64,000 nucleotides of DNA from Anaerolineae bacterium (GTDB lineage Bacteria; Chloroflexota; Anaerolineae; Promineifilales; Promineifilaceae). Position 1 is the first letter of the stretch; each line of letters opens with the position of its first letter. This document shows, piece by piece, positions 30,966 to 40,020 of the stretch. A program made the position numbers and the translations under genes. The notes below the pieces were generated by a model. It saw only the letters and a list, made by a program, of their open reading frames with translations, was not told where the DNA came from and made no database searches. Location of the stretch: the NCBI GenBank assembly GCA_023382655.1, contig JAHDWK010000002.1, forward strand, positions 124,001 through 188,000. The letters run 5' to 3'.

Positions 30966-30995
30966 ACCAGACAGGTTTTTGGAAATCTGTCTGGT
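30966..30995. repeat. 13-bp hairpin, AGACC-type family member
   Basis: ACCAGACAGGTTT and AAATCTGTCTGGT pair with one G-T around TTGG, upstream of the ABC-2 permease start. Confidence 0.65.
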
Positions 30996-31067
30996 TTCTC
31001 CAGTCTCCATCAAACGGGCGGAATTATAACGCAAAAACGGCCGTACACTCCCTCCCCCTTCGTTCTA

Positions 31068-32408
31068 TTAGCCATTGTTAAGTGTCAGTTCACGGGCCTG
31101 CTCATACACGGCCGTGACCCGCGCCACATGTTCTTGAATGGTAAACACCGGCTGAATACCGGCGCGCAGTTGCGCCAGTTCAGCCGGTTGTTCTTGCAAC
31201 CGGCGCAGGATGTCGGCCAGCGCGGCGGCATCCCTTGGCGGGAAGAGCAGGCCATCTACCCCGGCGTGAATCCGCTCTGGCAACACGCCGATGTCCGAAG
31301 CTACCACCGGCACACCGGCGGCAAACGCTTCTTGCACAATGAGCGAGGCGGTTTCATACCACAGGGTGGGCACAACCACCAGGTCAATATCTGCCAGTGT
31401 TTCCCACAATTGGGCATGGGGCAGCCGCCCGGCAAAGGTGATGCCAGGATGGGCGGCCTGCTGCTGTAACTGGGCGGCATAGTCGGGGAAGGCGGTGAGG
31501 TCGCCGTAGACGGTGAGGCGTAGGTTTTCAGTAAGCAGTGAACGGTGAGCAGTGAGCGGTGGTTGGTTGGTGGTGAGTTGGTTGACGGCTTCGATGAGGA
31601 TGTGGACGCCTTTTTGCGGGGCGATGCCGCCGATGTAGGCGACGTGCAGACCATCATGGGGTGTTTTGGCGGGCATGGCGGTGGGTAATTCAAGGCCATG
31701 CGGAATGACGTGTATAGGGTCGGAGAGCGCCGCCAGTTGCCGATAAATGTCGGCGGTGAATTGGGTGGGGGCGATGAGGGCGTTGGCATGGCGGAGGATG
31801 GATTGGGTACGGCCGTGACGCCAGGCGAACAACGGCGCGACCAAAGGCACGGCCAGGAGCGCGTTTGGATGCCCCACCCGCGCCAGGGCGCAGCGGGCGC
31901 AGTTTAGCCAGTAGTTTGGCCCCTGGCACACCGTCTCGTCGTAGTTGGTGAGCAGTTGGGCGTTGGCGCACACGTACCAGTAATCATGCAGGGTGATGAC
32001 CAGGGGGATACCGGCGCGGCGAATTTGCTGCACCAGGCCAAAGGGCAGCCCCATCAGGTGTTGCACGTGAACCACATCTGGCTTTTCCTGCGCCAATACC
32101 TGGGCAAAAGCGCGGGTGAGCGCCGGATGGTGAAAGTTACTGCGCAGGACGGCCGTGGGGCTGCGTTCACCGATGGGGAGAGGGTAGAGGCGTAAGTCGT
32201 GATGCGTGATGCGTGATGCGTGATCGGTAATCGGTAATCGGTAATCGGACTTCGGACTTCGGGCTTCGGGAAGGGGGGCGCTGGTAGGGGTGAAAATAGC
32301 CACCGAGTGACCTTCCTGTACCTGATGGCGGGCTAAGGTTTGGGCATACAATTCCGTACCGCCGACTTTTTCGGGCAGGTATTGGTGGATGAGGTGGAGG
32401 ATACGCAT
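31068..32408 (-). CDS. Glycosyltransferase family 4
   Basis: 446 residues, GT-B fold. N-terminal HQYLPEKVGGTELYAQTLARHQ, central HDYWYVCANAQLL, C-terminal YIGGIAPQKGVHILIEAV donor-site start and SLIVQEAFAAGVPVVASDIG with the conserved Glu of GT4. It transfers a sugar from a nucleotide donor in glycan assembly. Two internal stretches (about residues 45-80, coded at 32192-32268, and about 282-295, coded at 31529-31563) are translated heptad repeats and interrupt otherwise conserved sequence, a clear sign of repeat insertion in frame. Confidence 0.9.
   Translation of the reverse strand: MRILHLIHQYLPEKVGGTELYAQTLARHQVQEGHSVAIFTPTSAPLPEARSPKSDYRLPITDHASRITHHDLRLYPLPIGERSPTAVLRSNFHHPALTRAFAQVLAQEKPDVVHVQHLMGLPFGLVQQIRRAGIPLVITLHDYWYVCANAQLLTNYDETVCQGPNYWLNCARCALARVGHPNALLAVPLVAPLFAWRHGRTQSILRHANALIAPTQFTADIYRQLAALSDPIHVIPHGLELPTAMPAKTPHDGLHVAYIGGIAPQKGVHILIEAVNQLTTNQPPLTAHRSLLTENLRLTVYGDLTAFPDYAAQLQQQAAHPGITFAGRLPHAQLWETLADIDLVVVPTLWYETASLIVQEAFAAGVPVVASDIGVLPERIHAGVDGLLFPPRDAAALADILRRLQEQPAELAQLRAGIQPVFTIQEHVARVTAVYEQARELTLNNG
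31529..31563. repeat. Heptad repeat inside GT4 gene
   Basis: cagtaag, cagtgaa, cggtgag, cagtgag, cggtggt units run through the coding sequence without breaking the frame. Confidence 0.85.
32192..32268. repeat. Eleven perfect heptads inside GT4 gene
   Basis: gtaagtc, three gtgatgc, gtgatcg, three gtaatcg, two gacttcg, ggcttcg: an uninterrupted period of seven in which the unit changes stepwise. The frame of the glycosyltransferase stays open across it. Confidence 0.95.
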
Positions 32409-32414
32409 GGTTTT

Positions 32415-32493
32415 GTGAACCGTGAACCGTAATTCGTAATCCGTGAGCCGTAAACCGATTACGGATTACGGGTTACGGATAACGGCTTACGGG
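32415..32493. repeat. Heptad-repeat palindrome
   Basis: gtgaacc, gtgaacc, gtaattc, gtaatcc, gtgagcc, gtaaacc then gattacg, gattacg, ggttacg, gataacg, gcttacg. Its right arm encodes the C-terminal residues (about KPLSVTRNP) and stop of the following glycosyltransferase gene. Confidence 0.9.
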
Positions 32494-33733
32494 CTATCTC
32501 ATAATTTGCCAACACCCGATCGGCGACGGCCGTCCAGGTGTAGGTGGTGTTGGTCTTGATACGGCCGTGTTCACCCAGGCGGCGGCGTAACGGCTCATCG
32601 GCCAGCAATTGGTGGATAGCCTGGCTGAGGCCGGGCACGTCGCCAAATTCTACCAGCAGCCCATTTTGCCCGTCATCTACCACGCCGGGCAGGCCGCCGG
32701 CACGGGCGGCGATGACCGGGACGCTATGCGCCCACGCTTCCAGCAGCACAATACCAAAGGAGTCGGTGCGCGAGGGCAGCAGCAGGGCGGCGGCCCCGGC
32801 CAAGAGACCATGTTTATCGGCGTCGCTGAGGATGCCCAACAGCCGTATCCCCGCGCGTTCATTCGCAGCCAACCGGGCATAGAAACGGTCAAATTCGGGG
32901 GATGTCTGGCCGATGAACAGCAGGGTGACGGCCGTGCCCTGCTGCCTTAACGCCGATACCGCCCGTGCCGCGTCAATCGCCCCTTTTTCAAAACTGGCCC
33001 GCCCCACAAACAGCACATAGGGCGGCTGTACCTGATATTGCGCCAGCAGAGGGGGCAGTGTTGTGCCATTGGGCAAGGGGTCCAGGCCAGACCCAATCAC
33101 GTCCAGGCGGTCTGGCGCTACGCCCCAGGCGACCAGACCGTTTTTTTCTATGTCTGTTAACCCCAATACCCGGTCGGCGTCAGACAACAGGCGTAGTTGG
33201 TGGCGCATGGTAGAGTTGCGGGTGACGCGATCATGCCCGGTGCCTAAATGGGCAAAGGGGGTCACGACATACGGAAGGTGTTGCTGCCGGGCAAATTGCC
33301 AGCCGGCCAACAGCGGCCATTCCCAGGAGATGTTAAAGCCATGCACGACGTCAAACGGCCCGGTTAATGCCCTTAAAGTTGTTTCCAGATGGTGAATGGG
33401 CGGGATATGGTGGGCCATGTGGCTGAGGACGGCCGTGGTGCTGCCGGGCAGCATGGAAATGACCACCATTGTTTTACGCCAGGCCATGAGCGCGGGACGG
33501 CCGCCAGGGAACGGCCGTAGCGGGCAGCGAATAACCGTGACTCTATTTTCGACATGGGTGGTGGGTTGGCGGTCTGGCGTTCCTTGCCAGAGTGTTTTTT
33601 CTAATGTGGCGGCGCTAGTGACGGCCGTGACCTCATGCCCACGCTGCGCCAGTTCTGCCGCCAGCGCCGCCACATACCGTTCGCCGCCGCCGGGAAAGGG
33701 CGGGTAGGCGGGAGTCAAGAAGAGAATTTTCAC
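32459..33733 (-). CDS. Glycosyltransferase family 4
   Basis: 424 residues. LTPAYPPFPGGGERYVAALA is the acceptor-side glycine-rich loop; YVLFVGRASFEKGAIDAA and SFGIVLLEAWAHSVPVIAARAGG are the GT4 donor-site motifs. Probably adds a sugar in the same surface glycan as its neighbours. The C-terminus after NYEIAR is encoded by a heptad palindrome. Second of two adjacent GT4 genes upstream of the exporter. Confidence 0.92.
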   Translation of the reverse strand: MKILFLTPAYPPFPGGGERYVAALAAELAQRGHEVTAVTSAATLEKTLWQGTPDRQPTTHVENRVTVIRCPLRPFPGGRPALMAWRKTMVVISMLPGSTTAVLSHMAHHIPPIHHLETTLRALTGPFDVVHGFNISWEWPLLAGWQFARQQHLPYVVTPFAHLGTGHDRVTRNSTMRHQLRLLSDADRVLGLTDIEKNGLVAWGVAPDRLDVIGSGLDPLPNGTTLPPLLAQYQVQPPYVLFVGRASFEKGAIDAARAVSALRQQGTAVTLLFIGQTSPEFDRFYARLAANERAGIRLLGILSDADKHGLLAGAAALLLPSRTDSFGIVLLEAWAHSVPVIAARAGGLPGVVDDGQNGLLVEFGDVPGLSQAIHQLLADEPLRRRLGEHGRIKTNTTYTWTAVADRVLANYEIARKPLSVTRNP

Positions 33734-33752
33734 GGGAAAACTGGTGATAAGG

Positions 33753-33779
33753 CCTGGCAGGTTTCAGAGACCTGCCAGG
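33753..33779. repeat. Hairpin, TTTCAGAGA loop family
   Basis: CCTGGCAGGT pairs with ACCTGCCAGG around TTCAGAG, in the gap between the FG-GAP protein and GT4 genes. Confidence 0.7.
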
Positions 33780-33789
33780 TCTGTCTCCT

Positions 33790-35739
33790 CTATTTGCGAA
33801 TGACCGGCAAGTGAGCCTGGAAGATTTCATCTACCAGATAGACGGTTACATGGATTTGTACCGGGCTGTTGCTTACCGGTTGGCCGTTGATGGTGCCGTT
33901 GATGGTGATGGTGCGGTTATTGACGCCAGGGTTCAGGGAGGCGCGGGAGACGGTGACGGACACGGCCGTTGGCGTTCCATCCACCTCGCCATTGTTGGGT
34001 GATAGGGTGACGCCGCTGGGGGTGACGGCCGTCCAGTTAATGGCTCCCTCGGCCATCCCTTGAATGGTAAAGCTCATCTGCACGTTGCTGTTGTTATCAA
34101 TTTCGTGCAGTTGGGTCAGGACAAGAGGGGCAATGTGCAGCCGGGGTACCAGGGGGTGCCCGGTGCGGGCGGCGTTATAGCGGTACATGGGCCAATCGGC
34201 GCTGTTGGTGGCGTTGGGCAAATCCCAGGCATACAGCGTACTGTTGTGGGCAATCAGTTCCAGGTTACCATCATTATCAATGTCACCCAGTGCGGCATTG
34301 TTTTGCATGATGCTGCCGGTGTAAAAAGCGGGCGCATTGGGCGGGTTTTGGCTGGCGGTGAGCTGCTGCCCGTTGCCATCTACGATGGTCACATTGGGGC
34401 CAGTGCGCACAAAAATTTCCATCTTGCCATCGCCGTCATAGTCGCCCAGGATGGGCGTGATGCCCACATTGGCCGGGTTGCCGGAACCAAACATGCTGCG
34501 TGGTGTCATGGGGAAGCCAGGTACTTGGCTGCCATTGGCAAACCAGGCATAGAGTTTTTGGTCCATGTCCAGGGCAATGACTTCTTTGGTACCATCGCCG
34601 GTAATGTCGCCAATAGATGGCGAGGCGGGGGTGGAGTCGGTGGTCACCTTGCCCCCTTGCCAGCCGGGCAAATCGTTCCCCTGGCTGTCCCAGCCCCAAA
34701 TGCGGAAAGCGGTGCTGGGGTGGTCGGGGCTGTTGTTATAGTAGAAGGTACCGCCGCCGACAAAGATTTCCAGGTCGCCGTCGTTGTTGATGTCGGTCAC
34801 GGCCGTGGATGACTGCATAATATCGTGAATGCGTTTGGGGAAACCGGGCAGGTGGTTGCCAAAACGGTCAACCACATAAAGTGCCCCGCCACAATAATCT
34901 TGGGGCCAGGGATGGGGTGGAATCTGGTAGGGGCAATCCCAACCATCAGGCGGTGGAAAATTTTCGTCAAAGTTGCCTTCATCGGTGCTGATGAGAATGT
35001 CCAGAAAACCATCCCCATTCATATCCGCCAGGGAAGCAGACCCCCAGATGGTGTCTGCCAGGTGCCCTTGTAAGCCCTCCCAGTCAGGAAAGCGCAGGTG
35101 ATGGTAGCTGTTTATGGGGAAGTGGCTGTCTAATATGCCATTGTGATGCAGCACATAAATGCGTTTGTCAAAAGCGCCCACCACAATTTCCAGGCTGCCG
35201 TCATTGTCCAGGTCGCCAATGGCGGGCGTGGAATAAACGGTATCGCGGCAGCCAGAGGGGGGGGTAAATTCATCAAAGGTGAGGAAGCGCCACAAGAAAT
35301 TGCCATTGTGGTCATAGGCGATGACACCGCCCTGGGTGCAGGTGGCGCCATAAATTGTGCCCACGCCGACCACAATTTCCAGGTCGCCATTGCCGTCAAT
35401 GTCGGCCACGGCCGGGGAGGAGTGGATTTGTTGGCTGTTGGCGGCTATGCCAAAATGGGGGGCAGTGTCGCGCCGCCACAGTTCAGAGCCGTTGCTGCGC
35501 ACGGCCACGATCCAGCCATTGCTGGTGGCCAGCACAATATCGGGAATGCCGTCGCCGGTCAGGTCGGCCAGGACGGGGGAAGAGGTTTCACAGTCGGGAT
35601 TGGTACAGCGATGGGGGATGGGCGCCGTCCATAGGGGTTGTACGACGTTGGTTGTCTCGCCAAAACTGGGAGAAACATGCAAGATGAGGAAAAGGGCGGT
35701 GGTGATGGCAAGTAGGATCAATTTTTTTTGTTTCAGCAT
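33790..35739 (-). CDS. Secreted FG-GAP/VCBS beta-propeller protein
   Basis: 649 residues from ATG 35739 (AGGAGACG upstream). Signal peptide LILLAITTALFLILHVSPSF. At least eight calcium-binding-like repeats of the type DxTGDGIPDI, DIDGNGDLEI, DLDNDGSLEI, DMNGDGFLDI, DINNDGDLEI, DITGDGTKEV, DYDGDGKMEI, DIDNDGNLEL build an integrin-like propeller. The last 110 residues are a BACON/Ig-like beta domain, and the protein ends IFQAHLPVIRK, the tail type shared with two other secreted proteins here. Likely cell-surface adhesion; ligand unknown. A longer frame to 35838 translates repeats. Confidence 0.9.
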   Translation of the reverse strand: MLKQKKLILLAITTALFLILHVSPSFGETTNVVQPLWTAPIPHRCTNPDCETSSPVLADLTGDGIPDIVLATSNGWIVAVRSNGSELWRRDTAPHFGIAANSQQIHSSPAVADIDGNGDLEIVVGVGTIYGATCTQGGVIAYDHNGNFLWRFLTFDEFTPPSGCRDTVYSTPAIGDLDNDGSLEIVVGAFDKRIYVLHHNGILDSHFPINSYHHLRFPDWEGLQGHLADTIWGSASLADMNGDGFLDILISTDEGNFDENFPPPDGWDCPYQIPPHPWPQDYCGGALYVVDRFGNHLPGFPKRIHDIMQSSTAVTDINNDGDLEIFVGGGTFYYNNSPDHPSTAFRIWGWDSQGNDLPGWQGGKVTTDSTPASPSIGDITGDGTKEVIALDMDQKLYAWFANGSQVPGFPMTPRSMFGSGNPANVGITPILGDYDGDGKMEIFVRTGPNVTIVDGNGQQLTASQNPPNAPAFYTGSIMQNNAALGDIDNDGNLELIAHNSTLYAWDLPNATNSADWPMYRYNAARTGHPLVPRLHIAPLVLTQLHEIDNNSNVQMSFTIQGMAEGAINWTAVTPSGVTLSPNNGEVDGTPTAVSVTVSRASLNPGVNNRTITINGTINGQPVSNSPVQIHVTVYLVDEIFQAHLPVIRK

Positions 35740-35757
35740 AGAGCGTCTCCTGTGGAA

Positions 35758-35789
35758 ATTATGAATTATGAAGGATGAATTATGAATTT
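35758..35789. repeat. attatga heptad repeat
   Basis: attatga, attatga, aggatga, attatga units upstream of the FG-GAP gene RBS. The rest of the 270-base gap (to 36009) contains a CCCGAAG/CTTCGGG hairpin at 35811-35827, one ACGGCCGT at about 35937 and ggatgcgaagagcgcgaag short repeats; nothing else clear. Confidence 0.75.
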
Positions 35790-36009
35790 TCATCCCTTGC
35801 GGTGGGCGAACCCGAAGCGGCTTCGGGCTACTGACCATGGGAACGTTGTTGTGCTTCCGGTTATTGATATGGGTATTGCTCGTGGGGCGTATGATAATGA
35901 CTTTTGGCGGTGGTGGGTATAGGTTAGGGGTGGGGACGGCCGTTTGTTAAGCATTTGCTACGGAAACAGCCGCAAAGGATGCGAAGAGCGCGAAGTGAAG
36001 AGTTAGCGG

Positions 36010-37962
36010 CTATTCCTCAATCACCCATTTCTGTAAAAATATGCCCAGCAGTCGTAAATCATTTGATGATTCGGGTGGAGAGGCGTTGGGAATGTCGAAG
36101 GAAATGTAATTGTTCTGATCCGAATGCAGGTGTGTGCTGGGGAAGGTGAGTTGTTCGGCCGTAAACTCTGTACTAAACGTGACCTGCCCCACGGTTTCCC
36201 CGTTGATGGCTACGGTGACGGGCTGCATCCCATGTCCCCGCGCCTGGATGGTGAGCGTTCGTTGTTTGCCTGGGGCAGCGGTGGGCACAGGGCCGATGAT
36301 TAGTTCAGCGGTGGGACAAACGGACCAGACGCCGTCAGCGCCGGGCAGTGCCCAGCCCTCAAAGACAGCGTTCAGGTTGGAGGAGAACCCGGCAGGTTTG
36401 AATATGAGGGGTAGAAAGGTGCGGATGTATGTTTCAATGGGGGGTGTGGGAGTGGGCACGGCCGTGTTATTTTCCCCCGTTCGCCGCCACCACTCCCACA
36501 CCGGGATATTGCCCATGTGGGCGGCTTCTACGCTTACAATTTCCTGGCCTGCCGTGTAATTGGTTAGCGTTACCCTGCGCTCAGCCAAAACCCTCTCCAG
36601 GTAGACGCGGTTACGCTCACAGACGGTGGTTGGTGTGGTGGCGAATTGGGGGAAGCGCCAATCGAATAAGAGAAACGGGGCCTTGTCTACCTGAGGCGGT
36701 ACCGAATGACCATGCGAGAGCAGCATGGTGCGGCTGAACATGCCCACGTAGCTGTTGATGATGATGCTGATGGCAACGGCCGTGAAAAACAACAACAACG
36801 CCAGCCGTCGTCCCCGTTTGGGTGGTTCCCGTATCCAGCCCTGTACAGCAAAAAATGTGAGCAACACCAGCCCCGGCAGCATGTCTGTCAGCAGCCGAGG
36901 CCCAAAACTAAAACCACCCCACCAGTTAGGGAAGCGGGCCACTACCAGGAGATGGGCTATGCTCCAGAGACAAATGAGCCATAACAGGGTGTGTTGTTTT
37001 ACCGTGTGCCGGTAGTGAATTGTGCCCAGAATTGCCAGCAAAAAGAGGGGACTGTAAATGAATAGACCCCTGGACGGACTCAACAATAGTCCATACAAGG
37101 CCAGCGGTAGTGGTGTTGCCTGTTGACCGCTGTAGTTGAGCAAGCCACCTAATTGGCTCGGCAAATAATAAAGTGGTAACCATAAGTCAAATTCATAGCG
37201 AGAAAAGAGGCTAAAACAAACCAGGAGGACAAAGGCGGTGAGGGCGACGGGCCAAAAGGTACGGCGGTGTTTGAAAAAAAGAAAACCCAGGACGAGGGCA
37301 ATGAACACGGCCGTTGTCGGCCGGCACAAATAGGCCAGAAATAAACACAACCCCAACAACCAGGGCAGCAGCGGGAAGGTGGCTTTGTTTTCCAGCCGCA
37401 CCAGCAGCCACAAACAGACGCTCACACACAAAACAGTGAAATCCTGGTTCCAAAGCGCCGTGCCCAGAGCGCTCATCAGGGTGCTGCCTAACACACAGGC
37501 AGCCGCCACCAGTAGACTGGCCACAGGCGGCAAATAATAACGCCCTATCCGATCCAGAACTAAAAAAATAGCCACTACCACCAACGCCGACACAAGATTT
37601 TGGGCAGTGTCATCATGCGTGGGCACGCTCATACTCTGGCCCATGAACAGAAAAGGGAGTACAAAAGGCACGGCCAAAACGGAAGAGCCGAGGGGATAGA
37701 GATAGTAGAGACGGCCGTCTTTTCCCCCCAACCGCCATTCTACCGTCTGTTCATTGCCGATGACCTCCCGATAAGAGTCCAGCCGGATCGTTTGCTGGCG
37801 CAGCATCGCCTCTGACACCAGTAAAGAGTAACGAGAATCACTATTTGTACTGGAATTGGGCGAAAAATAAGCGATGGCGAAAATTAAGAGAGTCAGGGCC
37901 ATCCGCAACATGCTGGGGAGGATTACGGCCGTGTGCAGCCTGATTGCCTTAACCGTTGGCAT
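36010..37962 (-). CDS. Multi-pass membrane protein, probable glycosyltransferase-C-like
   Basis: About 650 residues from ATG 37962 (GGTGGA just upstream; overlaps the sulfotransferase stop by 14 bases). Ten or more hydrophobic segments in residues 15-440 (for example LRMALTLLIFAIAYFS; LPWLLGLCLFLAYLCRP; LLALYGLLLSPSRGLFIYSP-like region), then a soluble beta-rich C-terminal domain. A PTPTPPIETYIRTFLPLIF segment between them looks like a secreted-protein tail and linker. No firm family; membrane glycosyltransferase or polymer assembly role is inferred from location. Confidence 0.65.
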   Translation of the reverse strand: MPTVKAIRLHTAVILPSMLRMALTLLIFAIAYFSPNSSTNSDSRYSLLVSEAMLRQQTIRLDSYREVIGNEQTVEWRLGGKDGRLYYLYPLGSSVLAVPFVLPFLFMGQSMSVPTHDDTAQNLVSALVVVAIFLVLDRIGRYYLPPVASLLVAAACVLGSTLMSALGTALWNQDFTVLCVSVCLWLLVRLENKATFPLLPWLLGLCLFLAYLCRPTTAVFIALVLGFLFFKHRRTFWPVALTAFVLLVCFSLFSRYEFDLWLPLYYLPSQLGGLLNYSGQQATPLPLALYGLLLSPSRGLFIYSPLFLLAILGTIHYRHTVKQHTLLWLICLWSIAHLLVVARFPNWWGGFSFGPRLLTDMLPGLVLLTFFAVQGWIREPPKRGRRLALLLFFTAVAISIIINSYVGMFSRTMLLSHGHSVPPQVDKAPFLLFDWRFPQFATTPTTVCERNRVYLERVLAERRVTLTNYTAGQEIVSVEAAHMGNIPVWEWWRRTGENNTAVPTPTPPIETYIRTFLPLIFKPAGFSSNLNAVFEGWALPGADGVWSVCPTAELIIGPVPTAAPGKQRTLTIQARGHGMQPVTVAINGETVGQVTFSTEFTAEQLTFPSTHLHSDQNNYISFDIPNASPPESSNDLRLLGIFLQKWVIEE

Positions 37963-38842
37963 TTCCACCGATTCGGTTACGCGCCCGCACATAAAGATCA
38001 CGTAGCCAGAGGGCGCCATTCTTTTGCCACAACCACCGCTGCCGCCGGGAGTGCCATAGGCTGTAACGGAATGGGTATGACCAGCGGTTCTGACGTTGAA
38101 AAGCGCGCACCTGCCGGGCAAAATCGGTATCCTGCTGCCCCACCTGCTCCGCAAAAAGTGAGGCCGCATATTGATATAACGCTTCGTCAAGCTGGTTGGC
38201 CTGGGCGGCAGCCTGTATCACATCAGGTGGCAAATCACCTTTGGACGGTTTCTTGCGGGTCACATTCATGCGGGCATAGGCCAGGTTTTGCCAGCCAAAT
38301 GCCTTTTGCAGGAGCAGTAATGTTTCGTCAAACCGTTCAGTGAGTCCAACAACGGCACACTGGCGCAGGTTGGCTTTGGCTATCTCCAGATCATCAGGTG
38401 TACATTCGTAATAGCTACCCGAATGGGCCTTGCCGGCCAACAGGCGCGTCTGGATATTGCTCATATTTTCGTCCAGACGGCTTTCCAAAAATTCGGGCAA
38501 GGTCATAGATTTAGCCAGATGAAAGTTGGGGTGCGAGACCTCAGAACGGAGATAGTAAAAGTAGGAGGTAACCAGAGCCAGAGGACGGCGCAAAATGGTG
38601 AAGTATGTGGCCGGTTGGGGCAGGATGGCATGAACGCCAAAATTGATATGCCCGCCCAACAAACGGATATCTGTTTTCTGTTCAGGCGGTAAATTTTGAA
38701 GGTGTTGGAGTTCCTCTTTAGGCTGGTTGACAATATAGTATTCAATAGGTTCATATTGCCGTTCCAGGATGTGGTATAGGGTGGTGCCGGCCGTTTTGGG
38801 GATGTGCAGGAAGATAATGGTCTGCGGTGGGGGGGTGATCAT
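37949..38842 (-). CDS. Sulfotransferase family protein
   Basis: 297 residues. IIFLHIPKTAGTTL is the 5'-phosphosulfate-binding loop of PAPS-dependent sulfotransferases of the heparan-sulfate 2-O/galactose type, and FTILRRPLALVTSYFYYLRS the 3'-phosphate-binding strand-helix. It would put sulfate on a sugar hydroxyl of the surface glycan. The gene is translationally packed between a GT4 (4-base overlap) and the membrane protein (14-base overlap). Confidence 0.88.
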   Translation of the reverse strand: MITPPPQTIIFLHIPKTAGTTLYHILERQYEPIEYYIVNQPKEELQHLQNLPPEQKTDIRLLGGHINFGVHAILPQPATYFTILRRPLALVTSYFYYLRSEVSHPNFHLAKSMTLPEFLESRLDENMSNIQTRLLAGKAHSGSYYECTPDDLEIAKANLRQCAVVGLTERFDETLLLLQKAFGWQNLAYARMNVTRKKPSKGDLPPDVIQAAAQANQLDEALYQYAASLFAEQVGQQDTDFARQVRAFQRQNRWSYPFRYSLWHSRRQRWLWQKNGALWLRDLYVRARNRIGGNANG

Positions 38843-40020
38843 GACATCACCTCGTTAAAGATGCCCTGGTATTGGCGCAGGATGGTATCCCAACTGTAGG
38901 TGTCTTGGGTGAAGTGCTGTCCCTGGCGACCTAAGGTGGTTCGCAGTTGGGGCGAGGCCAGCAGGCAGTTCAGGATGGCGACAAATTCGTCGTAGTTGCT
39001 GTAATACAGCCCACCGTTGCTGCGCTGGCACTGCTGGCGGGTGACGGCGCACTGGGCATTGACAATAACGGCCGTACCCACCAACCACGCCTGCAATATA
39101 ATGATAGATAGGCTTTCGTAGCGGGAGGGTTGGATCACGGCCGTAGCCGCTTGCAGGGCATCAAACTTATCCTGCTCAGACACAAAACCAATGGGAATGA
39201 TGTCGGGATGGGAAGGCAGCGCAAAATCCGGGCTGCCCATCAGCACCAGTTTGAGGTCGGGCGCGTTTTGTTCCCGGCGGTATTGTTGAAAATGGGCCAG
39301 CAGTTCAGGCACATTTTTAGCGACGGCAATGCGCCCGCCGTATAACAAAAAGTCGCCGGTAATGCCATATTTCTGCCGAAAGCGGTCACCGGAGACATCG
39401 CCCGGAGCGGCAAAACCAAAAGCGGTGGTGGTATGGGGGACACGGCCGTTGCCCGTCACCCGCTGCACAAGCACCCGTTCCGCGTCCGTCAGGTAGACTA
39501 CATGGCGCGGTAGGTGGAACAAAATACGGTAGGCGTCGGCGCGTAAAAACGGCTCATCATGGGCCGTGGGCACAAAGATCGCTTTGTGCGCCACCAGCGG
39601 CAGCCCAAAAAAGGTGGTGGCATAAAGATAAGTAAAAAAGATAAACACGTCAAACGTTGGCTCAGACTGGTAAATAAACTGGAAAAGCGGGGTGGAATAA
39701 GGGCCGTTTTGCCGGACCCAATCCATTTCTTGCTCAACGGTATGCTCTTCTTGCCAGAAACGGCCGTTTACCGCCACCGCCTTTTCCCAATTTCGCGGTT
39801 CGTCCACCGGGAAGCGGTGGACTGTGACGCCGTTTAACGTGTTCACGCCCGGCGGGTAGACAGAGGCCCAGGTGGTGTACTGCGTGGCGCAGGTAGTGAT
39901 GACATGTACATCCGCCAGCGCCGTCAATTGTTCGGCCAGGGCGCGGGCGGCGTCTTCCGCGCCGCCTAACACTTCCAGACCGTATCGCTGCACCACCAGG
40001 CCAATGCGCAAGGGTTTCAC
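38839..40020 (-). CDS. Glycosyltransferase family 4
   Basis: 393 residues from GTG 40020, which overlaps the upstream methyltransferase stop as GTGA with GGAG eight bases upstream, indicating translational coupling. LRIGLVVQRYGLEVLGGAEDAAR opens the N-terminal domain; LLYGGRIAVAKNVPELLAHF starts the donor domain; SLSIIILQAWLVGTAVIVNA has Gln at the usual catalytic-Glu position. Paralogous to the gene at 42320-43519: both end with CAVTR, NGGLYYSNYDEF-like sequence. Longer frame to 40092 rejected. Confidence 0.9.
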   Translation of the reverse strand: MKPLRIGLVVQRYGLEVLGGAEDAARALAEQLTALADVHVITTCATQYTTWASVYPPGVNTLNGVTVHRFPVDEPRNWEKAVAVNGRFWQEEHTVEQEMDWVRQNGPYSTPLFQFIYQSEPTFDVFIFFTYLYATTFFGLPLVAHKAIFVPTAHDEPFLRADAYRILFHLPRHVVYLTDAERVLVQRVTGNGRVPHTTTAFGFAAPGDVSGDRFRQKYGITGDFLLYGGRIAVAKNVPELLAHFQQYRREQNAPDLKLVLMGSPDFALPSHPDIIPIGFVSEQDKFDALQAATAVIQPSRYESLSIIILQAWLVGTAVIVNAQCAVTRQQCQRSNGGLYYSNYDEFVAILNCLLASPQLRTTLGRQGQHFTQDTYSWDTILRQYQGIFNEVMS

